DNA of 42,137 bases from DASXUG01 sp964620425. Its GTDB lineage: Bacteria; Pseudomonadota; Gammaproteobacteria; Burkholderiales; Methylophilaceae. The stretch is from the NCBI GenBank assembly GCA_964620425.1, contig CAZUGV010000014.1:1-42137 (forward strand). The letters run 5' to 3'. Shown here piece by piece: positions 7,804 to 16,687 of the stretch. A program made the translations under genes and the position numbers. The notes under the pieces were generated by a model that worked only from the letters and a program-made list of their open reading frames with translations, was not told where the DNA came from and did no database searches. Every line of letters starts with the position of its first letter. The stretch's first letter is position 1.

Positions 7804-9465
7804 ATGTCTGGACTGTTGTCAAAAGAAAATATTATTGCATCCAATAATTACAATCGATGGTTGATTCCGCCAGCTGCCTTGGCTGTGCATTTATGTATTG
7901 GGATGGCTTACGGTTTTTCAGTGTTTTGGAAACCGCTCGGAAATGCTTTGATGGGAGAAGATGGCAAACCTTTAGCTGCTTGCGCTGCGGGGGCTACCAC
8001 GATTGCTGAGAAATTAAGCGGAACTGCGCGCGCGTTATTTGCAACAGATTGCAATTGGACGCAGTTTGATTTGGGTTGGATGTACACCCTGTTTTTTGTG
8101 TTGCTTGGATGTTCGGCGGCGGTATGGGGTGGCTGGCTTGAGCGCGAAGGCCCTCGTAAAGCTGGCGTGGTTGCTGCCTTATGCTGGTGTGGTGGCTTGT
8201 TGATTTCTGCTTACGGCGTATATAGCCATCAATTATGGATGATGTGGCTAGGCTCTGGTGTGATAGGGGGAATTGGCTTGGGTTTAGGCTATATTTCGCC
8301 TGTTTCTACCTTAATTAAATGGTTTCCAGATCGTCGCGGCATGGCCGCTGGCATGGCGATTATGGGATTTGGTGGTGGGGCAATGATAGGCTCACCATTA
8401 GCGACTAAACTAATGGATTACTTCAAAACAGCTACCGAGCAAGGGGTTTGGCAAACGTTTGTGGTGTTGGCAGTGGTTTATGCTGTGTTTATGTTATGTG
8501 GTTCATTTGGCTATCGTGTACCAGAATCTGGCTGGAAACCAGCAGGCTGGACTCCTAAAGAAAAAGCTTCAAAAGGTATGATTGCTTCTCGTCATGTGCA
8601 TTTAAACACTGCGCATAAAACACCACAGTTTTGGCTGTTATGGTTAGTGCTTTGTATGAATGTCTCAGCGAGTATTGGCATTATTGGTGCCGCAGCACCG
8701 ATGTTGCAAGAAACCTTTGGCGGTAGCCTGATTAGTCAACCTGATATTGGTTTTGCGGAAATTAAAAAAGACGAAGGGCTTACCAAAACTGCTGCTGCAG
8801 TAGCGGCAGGTTTTGTGGGTTTAATCTCTTTATTTAATATTTTTGGTCGCATTGCTTGGGCGAGTTCTTCAGACAAATTAGGGCGTAAACAAACTTACTT
8901 TATCTTTTTTGTATTAGGGGCTTTATTATATTTTTTAGCCGCTTGGGGAGCAGATGCAAAATCAATGCTAGTGTTTGTAGTCAGCTTGTGTGTGATTGCA
9001 TCAATGTATGGCGGTGGATTTGCCACCATACCAGCCTATTTAGCGGATATGTTTGGTACGCAGTTTGTCGGGGCGATTCATGGCCGCCTACTCACAGCTT
9101 GGTCAACAGCTGGTATTGTCGGCCCCGTGGTGGTGAACTATATGCATGATGTTCGCTTAGAGCAAAATGTGCCATATGATCAAGTCTATAGTTCAATTTT
9201 CTATGTGCTAGCAGGGATGTTGATTATTGGTTTCGTGGCCAATTTACTGGTGCGCCCAGTGGCGGATCGTCATTTTATGACAGATGCAGAATTAGCCGCT
9301 GAGAAAAAACTTGCGCATGAGCAAGCGGCTCCTGCAAATGCGGGAGTAGCAAGGCAATCAGGTGGTGGGAGTGTGGTGATAATATTTGCTTGGCTTGCGG
9401 TGCTTATACCAATCACTTATGGTATCTGGATGACGGTGATTAAAGCTTGGGCTTTGTTTCATTAG
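7804..9465 (+). CDS. MFS carrier, OFA (oxalate/formate antiporter-like) family
   Basis: This inner-membrane carrier is 553 residues from ATG 7804. That start has AAGGGAG 6 nt upstream, while a TTG at 7798 in the same frame overlaps the ribosome site region. It has about 12 transmembrane helices. OFA-type features are HLCIGMAYGFSVFWKPL in helix 1, WFPDRRGMAAGMAIMGFGGG after helix 4, NIFGRIAWASSSDKLGRK in the central loop, and TIPAYLADMFGTQFVGAIHG. A loop of about 40 residues between helices 1 and 2 contains two cysteines (residues near 60 and 79), and the C-terminus has an extra helix. Family members exchange small carboxylates. The substrate here is unknown; formate or another C1/C2 acid would suit a methylotroph. 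Confidence 0.88.
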   Translation: MSGLLSKENIIASNNYNRWLIPPAALAVHLCIGMAYGFSVFWKPLGNALMGEDGKPLAACAAGATTIAEKLSGTARALFATDCNWTQFDLGWMYTLFFVLLGCSAAVWGGWLEREGPRKAGVVAALCWCGGLLISAYGVYSHQLWMMWLGSGVIGGIGLGLGYISPVSTLIKWFPDRRGMAAGMAIMGFGGGAMIGSPLATKLMDYFKTATEQGVWQTFVVLAVVYAVFMLCGSFGYRVPESGWKPAGWTPKEKASKGMIASRHVHLNTAHKTPQFWLLWLVLCMNVSASIGIIGAAAPMLQETFGGSLISQPDIGFAEIKKDEGLTKTAAAVAAGFVGLISLFNIFGRIAWASSSDKLGRKQTYFIFFVLGALLYFLAAWGADAKSMLVFVVSLCVIASMYGGGFATIPAYLADMFGTQFVGAIHGRLLTAWSTAGIVGPVVVNYMHDVRLEQNVPYDQVYSSIFYVLAGMLIIGFVANLLVRPVADRHFMTDAELAAEKKLAHEQAAPANAGVARQSGGGSVVIIFAWLAVLIPITYGIWMTVIKAWALFH

Positions 9466-9520
9466 ATTATTCCGCGAATTGATGTCTAACTAGTGAAGCT
9501 TAACTAGATATTTTTAAGAG

Positions 9521-9555
9521 GCTGGCTTGCGTATTGCGAGTCAGCTTTTTATTTT
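9521..9555 (+). terminator. Rho-independent terminator after the MFS gene
   Basis: GCTGGCTTGC (9521-9530) pairs with GCGAGTCAGC (9536-9545), with two G-T wobbles around a 5-nt loop. TTTTTATTTT follows. It separates the carrier gene from the lexA promoter. Confidence 0.85.
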
Positions 9556-9576
9556 CATGGGGCAAGCATTTTATAC

Positions 9577-9606
9577 TTGACGGAGTGTACGTTCGTACAG
9601 TATTGT
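9577..9606 (+). promoter_or_regulatory. lexA promoter with internal palindromic operator
   Basis: A -35-like TTGACG (9577-9582) and a -10-like TATTGT (9601-9606) are separated by 18 bp. Inside the spacer lies the palindrome TGTACG-TT-CGTACA (9586-9599), a likely operator for the repressor encoded directly downstream. The predicted transcription start, about 7 nt past the -10, falls at about 9613, next to the ATG at 9614. The message may therefore be leaderless. Confidence 0.7.
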
Positions 9607-9613
9607 GTTGCTT

Positions 9614-10189
9614 ATGGGAAACGACTTTGATTATTTAGGCAGTATTCAAGATTATTATGCAGAGCATAAAACGCTTCCGTCTTATGCGGCGATTGCGCAA
9701 CTGCTTGGTTTTAAATCTAAAAATGCAGTATCAGCCTTGGTGGCACGTTTTAAGTTGCTTGGGTATTTAGAATCTGCACCAGATAAGCGTTTAAAACCTG
9801 GGAGACGTTTTTTTGAGCGCATCTTAGCAGATAGCACGGTGCAAGCGGGTCTGCCAACGCCAGCATTAAGTGACAACCATGATACGTTAAGCATTGACGA
9901 TTATTTGATACAGAACCCTTCAAAAACTATGTTAATCACAGTTAAGGGCGACTCAATGATTGACGCGGGTATCGTACCGGATGATGTGGTGATTTTAGAA
10001 AAGCGCACAGTCGCCAATGTGGGCGATATTGTGGTAGCGATTGTGGATAACGAATTCACCTTAAAAACATTGGGTCGTGAAAAAGGGCAGTTTGTACTTT
10101 ACCCAGCCAACAAGGCGTACCCGACTATTCGCCCGGAAGGTGAGCTTGAAATTTTTGGTGTGGTGGTCGGTCAATTTAGAAAGTATTAA
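9614..10189 (+). CDS. lexA: LexA-type SOS repressor/protease
   Basis: The protein has 191 residues from ATG 9614; a GTG at 9605 overlaps the -10 box and is unlikely. The N-terminal winged helix (residues 8-66) has LPSYAAIAQLLGFKSKNAVS as the recognition region. A cleavage site A78-G79 sits in the linker (VQAGLP). The S24 protease domain follows, with Ser114 in VKGDSMIDAGI and Lys151 in EFTLKTL forming the serine-lysine dyad. These are the features of a self-cleaving SOS repressor. It differs from enteric LexA in the DNA-binding sequence, consistent with the non-enteric palindrome in its promoter (TGTACG/CGTACA). It should be autoregulated. A phage-type S24 repressor is the less likely alternative. 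Confidence 0.87.
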   Translation: MGNDFDYLGSIQDYYAEHKTLPSYAAIAQLLGFKSKNAVSALVARFKLLGYLESAPDKRLKPGRRFFERILADSTVQAGLPTPALSDNHDTLSIDDYLIQNPSKTMLITVKGDSMIDAGIVPDDVVILEKRTVANVGDIVVAIVDNEFTLKTLGREKGQFVLYPANKAYPTIRPEGELEIFGVVVGQFRKY

Positions 10190-10216
10190 CTCAAAAAATA
10201 CTAGATGTTGAACATG

Positions 10217-11773
10217 TTACCGATTTGTTTGGTACATCAGTTCCTTAGAAGTATCTTTGTATCCAGATTGAATAAGTAATGCTTGCTCAATGTAGCGGCT
10301 GACCCGATTTCTCAATGTTGGTAACGCTTCACTTTCATAAAATATGGCAGGGAATTTATAGGCAAGCCAAGCGTATAAACTAATGTCTTTGCCTAGGTCT
10401 TCTGCGTCTTCTAAATGCTTGGGGCTGGTTGAACTAAGCCATTCGATATCTTGCGGCAATCCTTTTTTCTGACCATGCATTACGCATAACAAGCAACTTA
10501 AAAAATAATCACGTTCGTGTGGTTTATCGAGCGAAACAGGAGCACACGAGAGAGTATATTTATCCACTAATCTCATATTGGGGGTGTGTGCATCGATCAG
10601 CTGTGCTAATGCTGTGTGCGTCTCTAGTGGCGTTGTTTCAAACAGGTCGCTATCGAAGGCAATGCGCTCTGCAAAGTAACTAAGTAGTTCGCTAATTTTG
10701 TTGCTGTGGGTGGCTGCCGCAATAACTTGTATATGCGAAAAATTAGGTGCAATCGGTAGCTTAGTGAGCTCAGCGTCATCAGATGTGTTGAGCATATGTT
10801 CAAGATGAATTAGTTCATCGTTTTCGAATGCACTTACATACCCCGTGGGGTAAATGCCAAAACGCCCTGCGCGGCCAGCGATTTGGCGTGTCTCAGTGGC
10901 GTTGATGGTACGATTAGCTACGCCATCAAACTTTTCTACGGTAGAAAATACCACACGGCGAATAGGTAAGTTTAAACCCATACCGATTGCATCAGTCGCC
11001 ACTAGAATATCGGCTTTATCAGTGCTAAATCGTTTGGATTCTGTTCTGCGAACTTCGGGGGATAACGCCCCGTAAATTGAGGCAACCCCAAACCCCCATT
11101 GGCGAAATCTAGCGCTTAAGGTCAGTACATCCTTACGGCTGAATGCGATTACAGCATCCCCTTTTTGTAGTGTTTTTTTTACGTTCCAGCGGTTATAACG
11201 AATACCACTGAGCGAGGTGGTTTCTAAAATTAATGGCGTTTTTCGCTCAAGGTATTCAATGTGATAGGTTTCACCCAAGGCCTCTATCGCACGTAGGCAT
11301 GGTGGGGTTACGCTATTTGCACCACAAACATGCACAGTTTTAGCTGGTGCACCGATCAGCGCTGCTGTCCAAGCATATCCGCGTGCGGGGTCTTGTAGCA
11401 TTTGAATTTCATCAATGATGGCGACCTCTACTTCTGTCGCTGGATTCATCATTTCAACTGTACAAGCGGTGTGATGTGCGCCAGTAATTAACTGACGCTC
11501 TTCTCCCGTAATCAAGTTGCAAGGGATGCCTGCTTCCATTAGTCTGTCTCGGATTTCCATGGCAAGTAAACGTAAAGGTGCAAGATAAATACCCGACTTT
11601 GCTTGTTGCAAATGCATGAGGGCATCGTAAGTTTTCCCTGAGTTGGTAGGGCCTAGATGAAAGTGAATATGCCGTTTTAGTTGCCTTGCAACGGTAAAGC
11701 CAGAAGGGTAATCATGCAAGCCTAGCTGAGCCGATACATGTAGTGCCCTGTGAAGTGTATGTTGTTGTTTCAA
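10217..11773 (-). CDS. Suv3-like superfamily-2 RNA/DNA helicase
   Basis: The protein has 518 residues. Motif I is GPTNSGKT (41-48), with the Asn-Ser form typical of mitochondrial SUV3. Motif Ia is LAPLRLLA. Motif II is DEIQ (121-124), again the SUV3 form rather than DEAD. Motif V is ATDAIGMGLN and motif VI is QIAGRAGRFG. The C-terminal third resembles the SUV3 helical region but is short. Mitochondrial SUV3 unwinds RNA for the degradosome with polynucleotide phosphorylase, so an RNA turnover role is plausible but unproven here. Its stop is 28 bp from that of lexA (convergent). Upstream is the DUF455 gene on the same strand, 29 bp away. Confidence 0.85.
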   Translation of the reverse strand: MKQQHTLHRALHVSAQLGLHDYPSGFTVARQLKRHIHFHLGPTNSGKTYDALMHLQQAKSGIYLAPLRLLAMEIRDRLMEAGIPCNLITGEERQLITGAHHTACTVEMMNPATEVEVAIIDEIQMLQDPARGYAWTAALIGAPAKTVHVCGANSVTPPCLRAIEALGETYHIEYLERKTPLILETTSLSGIRYNRWNVKKTLQKGDAVIAFSRKDVLTLSARFRQWGFGVASIYGALSPEVRRTESKRFSTDKADILVATDAIGMGLNLPIRRVVFSTVEKFDGVANRTINATETRQIAGRAGRFGIYPTGYVSAFENDELIHLEHMLNTSDDAELTKLPIAPNFSHIQVIAAATHSNKISELLSYFAERIAFDSDLFETTPLETHTALAQLIDAHTPNMRLVDKYTLSCAPVSLDKPHERDYFLSCLLCVMHGQKKGLPQDIEWLSSTSPKHLEDAEDLGKDISLYAWLAYKFPAIFYESEALPTLRNRVSRYIEQALLIQSGYKDTSKELMYQTNR

Positions 11774-11802
11774 TGCGTTACTTGATATTTAAGGTCAAGC
11801 CC

Positions 11803-12603
11803 CTACTTTTGCAGCGCAGCTAACTCTAGCTCAGTAAACCCTGCCGCACGACGCGCCTCAATATTAAAAGGTCCACGTAGGGTAGGCGCTGCATATTGCT
11901 TGGCTAGATCAGCATATGTAGTGATGGGGTTAAGGCCACGCTGCTCACATAAGTAAGCAAACCATCGATTCCCAACAGCAACATGGCCAATTTCATCACG
12001 CAAAATAATATCAAGAATTTCAGCGGCTTTTATATCGCCTGCTTGTGCTAGCTTTGCTCTCACCGCTGGCGTGGCGTCCAGACCACGCGCTTCCATGGTT
12101 CTGGGTACTAGTGCAATTCTAGCTAATAAATCATTTTCAGTCTTTGCGGCCATTTCCCACAAGCTATTGTGCGCGGGAAAATCTCCATAGGCATAACCTT
12201 GTGACTCAAGGTGGGCTGCTAATAGCGAAAAATGCAGCGCTTCTTCGTTTGCTACTTTAAGCCAGTCAGCATAGAAGGCAGCGGGCATTCCTGCAAAACG
12301 CCAAATTACATCCAAGGCTAAATTGATGGCATTGAACTCAATATGAGCTAGGGCATGAATTAGAACTGCTCGTCCTTCAATGGTATTCATGGAGCGGCGC
12401 TTGACCAGCAGGGGAGAAACTAATGCTGGTTTAGCTGGTTGACCTGGAATAGATAAATTGGCAGCAATGGCTAGGTTGCTGTCAAGGTCGAGTTGTGTAT
12501 TCTCCCAAGCTTGAGTTAGCTCACTAACCCCTTTTGTTTTTCTAGTTGGGTTAGACTCAGCCAGCCATTCTAAAGCGAGCGAACGTAGTTCTAGTTTAAG
12601 CAT
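11803..12603 (-). CDS. Ferritin-like DUF455 (COG2833) protein
   Basis: The protein is 266 residues and all-helical in character. Candidate di-metal ligands occur in ferritin-like order: H87/E89 (AHIEFNAI), E120-E121-x2-H124 (NEEALHFSLL), E171 (PRTMEARGLD) and E204-x2-H207 (RDEIGHVAVGNRWF). The EARGLDATP and GNRWF blocks identify the DUF455 family. Some annotations link the family to tRNA-modifying MiaE-like diiron enzymes, but no substrate is established. It lies in a minus-strand run, 13 bp after the permease gene and 29 bp before the helicase gene, so cotranscription is likely. Confidence 0.87.
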   Translation of the reverse strand: MLKLELRSLALEWLAESNPTRKTKGVSELTQAWENTQLDLDSNLAIAANLSIPGQPAKPALVSPLLVKRRSMNTIEGRAVLIHALAHIEFNAINLALDVIWRFAGMPAAFYADWLKVANEEALHFSLLAAHLESQGYAYGDFPAHNSLWEMAAKTENDLLARIALVPRTMEARGLDATPAVRAKLAQAGDIKAAEILDIILRDEIGHVAVGNRWFAYLCEQRGLNPITTYADLAKQYAAPTLRGPFNIEARRAAGFTELELAALQK

Positions 12604-12616
12604 AGCAGAATCAAGA

Positions 12617-13609
12617 TTAGATGAGCTTCGATTCGCTCAATTCGGATTTGATATAAGCATAAGTAATTGGCGCTAATATTAGTCCCGATATTCCAAAAAT
12701 GGATTCCATGGTAATCATCGCCAATAGTATTTCCCACGCAGATGCTTGAATACGACTGCCTACAATTTTAGCGTTAATAAAGTACTCAAGTTTATGAATT
12801 AGCACTAAAAATACTAGAGCCGAGATCGCCACTTTAAACGAGATTCCGATGCCCATAATCGTAATCAAAGTATTAGAAATCAGGTTGCCGATAACAGGTA
12901 GTAACCCAGTGAGAAAAGTGATAATGACCAGTGTTTTTGCGTAGGGAATATTGATGTTAGCCATTGGTAGCAGGACGAGCAGGAAAATGCCTGTGAGAAT
13001 CGTGTTAATGGCTGAAATTTTTACCTGTGCGAATACAATGTTTTCAAAAGCTTTACTTAGTAATGTAAAGCGGGCGCGCATGGTAAATGCAAATGGTTTT
13101 GCGTGTGCCATTGGACCAAAACGGTGTAATGACAGCATAACGCTAATGACGAGGCCAATTAAGATGTGTGCCAGTGAATGTAGTCCATTTTTGCCCGCAG
13201 TGCTAAGCTCTTTAATATGTTGCTGAATTAAGGTGCTGACAGACCCTTTTAAATCAAGCAAACTTTCTGGCATATAGCTCACTAGCGTGGGAGGGAGTTC
13301 TCCGCGAATCTCGCTGATGGTTTGACCTACTTTGCTGGCAAGACCAGCAAGGGTTTCTTCACTGCGAATAGTTTTAGAGATATAGAGAGAAAAAAATGTC
13401 ACGGCTAAAATAATAATCAATACGGTAATGGCTGCTGCTATTTGCCGCGCTTTATATTCATGTACCCATTTCCCCAAACTACTAGCAAAACGCTTGATAA
13501 GCACAAATACAAGCATTCCTATCATCGCCGCAGGAGTAAGGTGCAATAGTAAAATAGTGACTATGATCACCAGAACGAAGGCAATGCCGTTGATTTGTGT
13601 TTTATCCAT
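12617..13609 (-). CDS. AI-2E/PerM-family membrane permease
   Basis: This inner-membrane protein has 330 residues and about eight transmembrane helices: two close to the N-terminus, one near residue 60, then a large cytoplasmic loop (about 85-145) and five more. The loop and the C-terminal LPVIGNLISNTLIT and FGISGLILAPI segments follow the AI-2E transporter (COG0628, TqsA/PerM) pattern. Family members have been tied to autoinducer-2 export or Na+/H+ exchange, and the substrate here is open. It is the first gene of a likely three-gene minus-strand unit. Its promoter must lie in the 279 bp shared with ppc. Confidence 0.82.
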   Translation of the reverse strand: MDKTQINGIAFVLVIIVTILLLHLTPAAMIGMLVFVLIKRFASSLGKWVHEYKARQIAAAITVLIIILAVTFFSLYISKTIRSEETLAGLASKVGQTISEIRGELPPTLVSYMPESLLDLKGSVSTLIQQHIKELSTAGKNGLHSLAHILIGLVISVMLSLHRFGPMAHAKPFAFTMRARFTLLSKAFENIVFAQVKISAINTILTGIFLLVLLPMANINIPYAKTLVIITFLTGLLPVIGNLISNTLITIMGIGISFKVAISALVFLVLIHKLEYFINAKIVGSRIQASAWEILLAMITMESIFGISGLILAPITYAYIKSELSESKLI

Positions 13610-13888
13610 ATGCTTATCATATCAAGAAAATTAACATGTGCCACAGCGAATTAGTGTTGTTCAACGCTATGAGTAGGTTCAGCAGTTTCATTATTGGTAA
13701 AAATGATGCGCTAAATTGAGAGCTTTAAAGCTGATGGACATTAGATCTTTTTCATTGACTCATACAGATATGATATGTTTGCGCAAATATTGCTCAGATT
13801 CACTTATTACTACGCTAAAATAGTCTGGTGTGTTTGTTGCTTTATAACCTACTACATTCATCTAAAAGCTAAACGTTAAGGACATGCA

Positions 13889-16669
13889 ATGAAAGAACTG
13901 ACTATAAAGGCAGCAAATGGCGTGTATGAGGGCGAGTTAAAAGAAAATATTCGATACTTAGGTCGCCTTTTGGGGCGGTCAATTGCCCTAAAAGATGGCA
14001 AGGCCACATTTGATGTCATTGAAAATATTCGTAAAGCTGCGGTCAAATTTCATCGTGATAATGATCAAGAGGCTTCACTCCTACTAGAAAAGTTACTCAA
14101 AAAACTTACGCCAGATCAAACGGTATCAGTCGTGCGAGCGTTTAGTTATTTTAAACACTTGGTCAATATTGCAGAGGATTTGTATTCGCGGCAGTTAGCA
14201 CGTGTCAATGAAGACAATATGTTGCCAGGTATGTTGACGCATTCAATGAATAAAGTAGCCTCTCGTGAGCTTAAATTTAAAAAAATTGAAGAGTTTTTTC
14301 ATACGGCACTTATTTCACCAGTGCTTACCGCACACCCCACAGAAGTGCAACGTAAAAGTGTTTTAGATATTGAACGTACGCTTTCATCTCTACTTGCTGC
14401 GCGTGCTAGCTTGGTGTCTAAAAAAGAGATAGAGCGTAACGATCTCCTCATTCAAGGTGCGATTGCTGCACTTTGGCAAACTCGAATTTTGCGATTTTCA
14501 AAACTCACGGTTGGGAATGAAATTGAAAATGCTTTGAGTTTCTATCAGACCACGTTTTTACAAGTCATTCCCGAGCTGTTGCAAGATTTTGAGCTGGAAA
14601 TTAACAAGCAATATGCGGATCAACTTAGCAAGCCCTATCAGTTACCAAGCATTTTACAAATGGGCAGCTGGATAGGCGGGGATCGAGATGGCAACCCTTT
14701 TGTAAATGGTGCCACACTAGCCTTGGCGATTAACCAGCAAGCAAATACAGCATTTAGCTACTACTTGGCAGAAATAGATTTATTGCGCCGCGAGTTGCCA
14801 GTTTCAACACGCTTGGTTGATGTAAGCCAAGCCGTACGTGAACTCGCTCTAGCGTCGAGAGATCAATCCCCACATCGGCAAGATGAGCCATATCGCCTAG
14901 CACTCAACGGCATCTATGACCGCCTAACCGCAACCGCTCAACAACTGACTTCAGAAGTGGAAAGTGAAACCATTAAAGCATATGAAGGCGCTGAAGCGTT
15001 ATTAGCGGATTTGAAAGTGATCGCTGATTCGCTCAGTGACAACCATGGCGAGGCATTAATTTATCCCCGTTTAGGGCGCTTACTCAAAGCAATTGAGACC
15101 TTTGGATTTCACTTGGCGACAATAGACATACGGCAATCTTCAGACGTTCACGAGGCAGTGATTAAAGAGCTATTTTTAAAGGCGGGGTATGACTTTAATT
15201 ACGATGAGTTGGACGAGCAAGAAAAAGTAAAAACGTTGTTGGATGAGCTTAAACAACCACGACTGTTGTTTTCACCTTTTCAGCAATACTCTGAATTGGT
15301 GCATAAAGAAATTGAAATACTCAATACTGCACGCGATATACGCAAAATTTTTGGTGCGCGTGCGGTGCGTCAATACATTATTTCACATACAGAAACCCTT
15401 TCAGATTTATTAGAAGTGGCTTTATTGCAACGCGAAGCGGGCTTGTTAAAAGGCATTTGGGGTTCTAAGCAAATCCAGCTTGAGCTTAATATTGTGCCGT
15501 TGTTTGAAACGATTGAAGATTTACGTAATGCCCCAACCATTATGGGTAAGTGGTTGAGTTTGTTGGGGATACGACATGTGTTGCGTTACCAAGGTAATGA
15601 GCAAGAAATTATGCTTGGCTATTCAGACAGTAACAAAGATGGCGGCTTTTTAACCTCAAATTGGGAGTTATATAAAGCTGAAATTTCTTTGGTAGAGCTG
15701 TTTAACCAAGCCAATATCCGTCTACGCCTATTCCACGGCCGTGGTGGCACGGTAGGGCGAGGTGGTGGCCCGACTTACGAAGCGATTATGGGGCAGCCAC
15801 ACGGTACGGTGGATGGACAAATTCGTTTGACTGAGCAAGGCGAAATTATTGCCAATAAATATTCAGACCCGAAAGTAGGGAGGCAGCATTTAGAAACGCT
15901 GATTGCTGCCACGATGGATGCGACGTTGTTCCCGATTGATGAATTGGTCACTAAAAAACGTAGGTCGTTTGAAGCGGTCATGGAGCAGTTATCTACCACT
16001 GCGATGACAAGTTATCGCAGTTTGGTCTATGAAACTCAAGGTTTCGCGGATTACTTTTTTAGCGCTACCCCAATCTCTGAGATTGCAGAATTAAACCTTG
16101 GCAGCCGCCCCGCAGCGCGTAAAGCAACACGTAGAATTGAAGATTTACGCGCAATCCCTTGGGGTTTTTCATGGGGGCAATGTCGTTTGCTATTGCCGGG
16201 GTGGTTTGGTTTGGGCAGTGCGATAGACCAATATGTCAATAACGAGGCGAAAACCAAAGAATCACGCATCAATACTTTGCGTGAAATGCTTGAAGAGTGG
16301 CCGTTGTTTAAAACCTTAATCTCCAATGTTGATATGGTGCTAGCTAAAGCAGATTTAGTGGTGGCAAAACGCTATGCACTGATGGTGGAAGATAAGAGCT
16401 TGCGGGAAAGTATTTTTCAGGCGATTGAAAAAGAGTTTTTGTTGACTACCAATGCCGTTAATATGTTACTTAACAGCGAGGAACGTTTAACAGGTAACCC
16501 AGCATTGGCTAGCTCGATTAAAAATCGTTTACCTTACTTAGACCCGTTGAATCACTTGCAGGTAGAGTTGATTAAGCGCTACCGGAATGGCGAAGCGGAT
16601 GAGCGGGTTAAACTTGCCATTCAATTATCAATTAATGGTATTGCGGCTGGGTTGCGGAATACAGGCTAA
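13889..16669 (+). CDS. ppc: Phosphoenolpyruvate carboxylase
   Basis: This cytosolic enzyme of 926 residues carboxylates phosphoenolpyruvate to oxaloacetate, an anaplerotic step important in methylotrophs that lack a full TCA supply. Catalytic landmarks are H149 in VLTAHPTEVQRKS, the GYSDSNKDGG block near residue 580, FHGRGGTVGRGGGP near residue 615, and the invariant C-terminal NTG. The enteric enzyme is 883 residues, so this one is slightly longer, as is common in betaproteobacteria. The ribosome site is a weak TTAAGGA 10 nt ahead of ATG. The gene is alone on the plus strand. Confidence 0.97.
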   Translation: MKELTIKAANGVYEGELKENIRYLGRLLGRSIALKDGKATFDVIENIRKAAVKFHRDNDQEASLLLEKLLKKLTPDQTVSVVRAFSYFKHLVNIAEDLYSRQLARVNEDNMLPGMLTHSMNKVASRELKFKKIEEFFHTALISPVLTAHPTEVQRKSVLDIERTLSSLLAARASLVSKKEIERNDLLIQGAIAALWQTRILRFSKLTVGNEIENALSFYQTTFLQVIPELLQDFELEINKQYADQLSKPYQLPSILQMGSWIGGDRDGNPFVNGATLALAINQQANTAFSYYLAEIDLLRRELPVSTRLVDVSQAVRELALASRDQSPHRQDEPYRLALNGIYDRLTATAQQLTSEVESETIKAYEGAEALLADLKVIADSLSDNHGEALIYPRLGRLLKAIETFGFHLATIDIRQSSDVHEAVIKELFLKAGYDFNYDELDEQEKVKTLLDELKQPRLLFSPFQQYSELVHKEIEILNTARDIRKIFGARAVRQYIISHTETLSDLLEVALLQREAGLLKGIWGSKQIQLELNIVPLFETIEDLRNAPTIMGKWLSLLGIRHVLRYQGNEQEIMLGYSDSNKDGGFLTSNWELYKAEISLVELFNQANIRLRLFHGRGGTVGRGGGPTYEAIMGQPHGTVDGQIRLTEQGEIIANKYSDPKVGRQHLETLIAATMDATLFPIDELVTKKRRSFEAVMEQLSTTAMTSYRSLVYETQGFADYFFSATPISEIAELNLGSRPAARKATRRIEDLRAIPWGFSWGQCRLLLPGWFGLGSAIDQYVNNEAKTKESRINTLREMLEEWPLFKTLISNVDMVLAKADLVVAKRYALMVEDKSLRESIFQAIEKEFLLTTNAVNMLLNSEERLTGNPALASSIKNRLPYLDPLNHLQVELIKRYRNGEADERVKLAIQLSINGIAAGLRNTG

Positions 16670-16687
16670 ACAATAGGTGCATCACCG

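Noticed and set aside
9605..9613. GTG 9605 as the start of lexA
   Set aside because: It overlaps the -10 box and precedes the predicted transcript start; ATG 9614 fits better.
13755..13783. TTGACT upstream of ppc as a -35 box
   Set aside because: The only good -10-like hexamer (TATGTT) is 13 bp away, too close, and nothing suitable lies at 16-18 bp.
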